A DNA stretch of 32,849 nucleotides, taken from assembly GCA_023432025.1 (NCBI GenBank), contig JAEYVE010000179.1, positions 1 to 32,849 on the forward strand. Direction: 5' to 3'. This DNA comes from Pseudomonadota bacterium. Its GTDB lineage: Bacteria; Myxococcota_A; Polyangia; Polyangiales; Polyangiaceae. The translations under genes were made by a program, and so were the position numbers. Below the pieces are notes generated by a model that saw nothing but the letters and a program-made list of their open reading frames with translations, made no database searches and was not told the origin of the DNA. Shown one piece after another: positions 31,774 through 32,849 of this stretch (position 1 is its first letter; every line of letters starts with the position of its first letter).

Positions 31774-32220
31774 ATGTCGTACAGCAACAAGGTCATCGAG
31801 CACTACGAGAACCCCCGCAACGTGGGCACCTTGGACAAAGAGGATCCGAACGTCGGAACCGGTCTGGTCGGTGCGCCGGCGTGCGGCGACGTGATGCGGC
31901 TGCAGATCAAGGTCGGGGAAGACGGCGTCATCGAAGACGCTCGCTTCAAGACCTTCGGCTGTGGCTCGGCCATCGCTTCTTCGTCGCTCGCCACCGAGTG
32001 GATCAAGGGCAAGAGCGTGGAGGAGGCGGAGTCGCTGAAGAACAGCCAAATCGCCGAAGAGCTCAGCCTGCCGCCGGTCAAAATTCACTGCTCGGTGCTC
32101 GCCGAGGACGCCATCAAGAGCGCCATCGAGGACTACCGCAAGAAAAAGGCAGCCCGCGCGGCGCTCGCGAGCTCCGCGCCAGAGGCCGTCGCCGAGGCGG
32201 CGGATGGAAGTGCGCAGTGA
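31774..32220 (+). CDS. iscU: Fe-S cluster scaffold IscU
   Basis: The 148-residue scaffold builds [2Fe-2S] clusters with IscS. It has all three cluster cysteines, Cys37 in GAPACGDVM, Cys63 in FGCGSAIASSS and Cys106 in KIHCSVLAEDAI, with Asp39 in place. LPPVK at residues 99-103 is the motif bound by the chaperone HscA, which fits the hscB gene two genes downstream. The last ~22 residues are an Ala/Glu-rich extension beyond the E. coli length. The stop overlaps the iscA start as GTGA. Confidence 0.97.
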   Translation: MSYSNKVIEHYENPRNVGTLDKEDPNVGTGLVGAPACGDVMRLQIKVGEDGVIEDARFKTFGCGSAIASSSLATEWIKGKSVEEAESLKNSQIAEELSLPPVKIHCSVLAEDAIKSAIEDYRKKKAARAALASSAPEAVAEAADGSAQ

Positions 32221-32654
32221 CCCCTGAAGGCGTCATCAACGGGGCGCCGCGAGGCGTTCCGGAGCAGGCTCCCGCTGCAGCGCCGGACGCGTTTGCGGAG
32301 GCGCGCGAGCGCGCGCCCAAGAAGGGCATTGGCATCACGGACGCCGCCGTCGCTTACGCCAAGGAAAAGCTCGCCAAGCGCGGCACGCCGAACGCGGCCA
32401 TCCGTCTCGGCATCAAGGGCGGTGGCTGCTCGGGCTTCAGTTACGTCATTCAGTTCGAGGACGACGCGCCCAAGGCTCGGGACTACCTGTACGAGGCGGA
32501 CGGCGTGCGCTTCATCGTGGACAAAAAGAGCTTCGTGTACCTGGCCGGCAGCGTCTTCGATTTCGAAAAAACGCTCATGTTCCAGGGCTTCAAGTTCAGA
32601 AACCCGCAGGAGGCCACCAGCTGTGGCTGCGGACACTCGTTCACCGTTCGCTGA
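32217..32654 (+). CDS. iscA: A-type Fe-S carrier IscA/ErpA
   Basis: The 145-residue protein carries Fe-S clusters from IscU to targets. Cys71 in GGGCSGFSY and Cys136 with Cys138 in TSCGCGHSF are the three family cysteines. GTG 32217 overlaps the IscU stop and has GGAAG upstream. This start gives a 36-residue N-terminal extension rich in Ala and Pro before the usual ITDAA beginning; no later ATG or GTG gives a normal length, so the extension may be real. Whether it is functionally IscA or ErpA cannot be told from sequence. Confidence 0.93.
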   Translation: MTPEGVINGAPRGVPEQAPAAAPDAFAEARERAPKKGIGITDAAVAYAKEKLAKRGTPNAAIRLGIKGGGCSGFSYVIQFEDDAPKARDYLYEADGVRFIVDKKSFVYLAGSVFDFEKTLMFQGFKFRNPQEATSCGCGHSFTVR

Positions 32655-32684
32655 GCGACTCGCTCTCTCCTGATCTCGGCACTC

Positions 32685-32849
32685 GTGACGGATCCGTTTT
32701 CCATTTTTCAGATCGAGCCGACCTTCGAGCTCGATCTCGACGAGCTCGGCAAGCGCCACCGGGACTTGAGCCGGGCACTGCACCCGGATCGTTATTCGGG
32801 GCGCCCCGCTGCGGAGCGGCGCGCGGCCCTGAACCGCGCGATCGAGGTG
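32685..32849 (+). CDS. hscB: Co-chaperone HscB, 3' partial
   Basis: From GTG 32685, 55 codons run to the window edge. They read TDPFSIFQIEPTFELDLDEL and then a J-domain with the HPD tripeptide in SRALHPDRYSGRP. The first residues FSIFQIEPTFELD are typical of HscB/Hsc20 rather than of general DnaJ proteins. HscB brings IscU to HscA. The gene follows iscA by 30 bases, and hscA and fdx may follow beyond the window. The start is chosen for fit with the family, without a strong ribosome-binding site. Confidence 0.88.
   Translation, partial: MTDPFSIFQIEPTFELDLDELGKRHRDLSRALHPDRYSGRPAAERRAALNRAIEV

Noticed and set aside
29974..32088. A 704-codon minus-strand open frame opposite merR-iscS-iscU
   Set aside because: The opposite strand carries three clear genes; this frame is a GC-rich shadow without recognisable domains.

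Overview
The window is GC-rich throughout, with third positions mostly G or C. It looks like chromosomal DNA of a myxobacterium, most likely a Polyangiales/Sorangium-type lineage. The reasons are several lipoproteins with long Gly/Ser/Ala spacers after the lipobox cysteine, a fibro-slime domain protein, a CarH-like B12 photoreceptor, many lone hydrolases, and large hypothetical proteins with Pro-rich tails. This placement is an inference; no rRNA is present.

Layout. 1-3.9 kb: the 3' part of an RND efflux pump gene translationally coupled to its outer-membrane channel lipoprotein. 3.9-6.4 kb: an unknown protein with a Ser/Thr spacer, then an overlapping two-gene cassette (DUF6932-like nucleotidyltransferase plus an uncharacterised partner). 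6.4-12.1 kb: GH53 endo-galactanase lipoprotein, fibro-slime lipoprotein, FAD monooxygenase, the scar of a deleted MgtA-type Mg2+ ATPase, and an alpha/beta hydrolase. 12.2-13.0 kb: a membrane-anchored coiled-coil OmpA-domain protein. 13.2-19.8 kb: an oxidative-stress island with an RclA/mercuric-reductase-like flavoenzyme, ahpF, ahpC, divergent oxyR, an aldo/keto reductase and periplasmic Cu/Zn SOD.

19.9-23.5 kb is the most interesting part. A cobalamin-binding radical SAM protein of the HpnR/BchE type and a heme-oxygenase-like diiron protein are coupled by an ATGA overlap and face a divergent CarH-like regulator. The promoter of the enzyme operon (TTGCAC-17-TATACA) lies inside three perfectly tandem 11-bp direct repeats, the arrangement known for CarH operators. 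A second pair of repeats in inverted orientation lies next to the regulator's own start. This reads as a light- or B12-switched two-enzyme pathway.

23.6-27.1 kb: a Gly-rich lipoprotein hydrolase, seryl-tRNA synthetase with a strong terminator, two fused transposase relics, and the initiator tRNA-fMet gene with its promoter and terminator on the minus strand. 27.1-27.9 kb has no convincing gene. 27.9-29.4 kb encodes an unknown protein with repeated helical modules. 29.7-32.8 kb is an Fe-S assembly operon, merR-iscS-iscU-iscA-hscB(partial). Its first gene is a MerR-type regulator with a C-terminal four-cysteine motif, in the place usually held by the Rrf2 regulator IscR.
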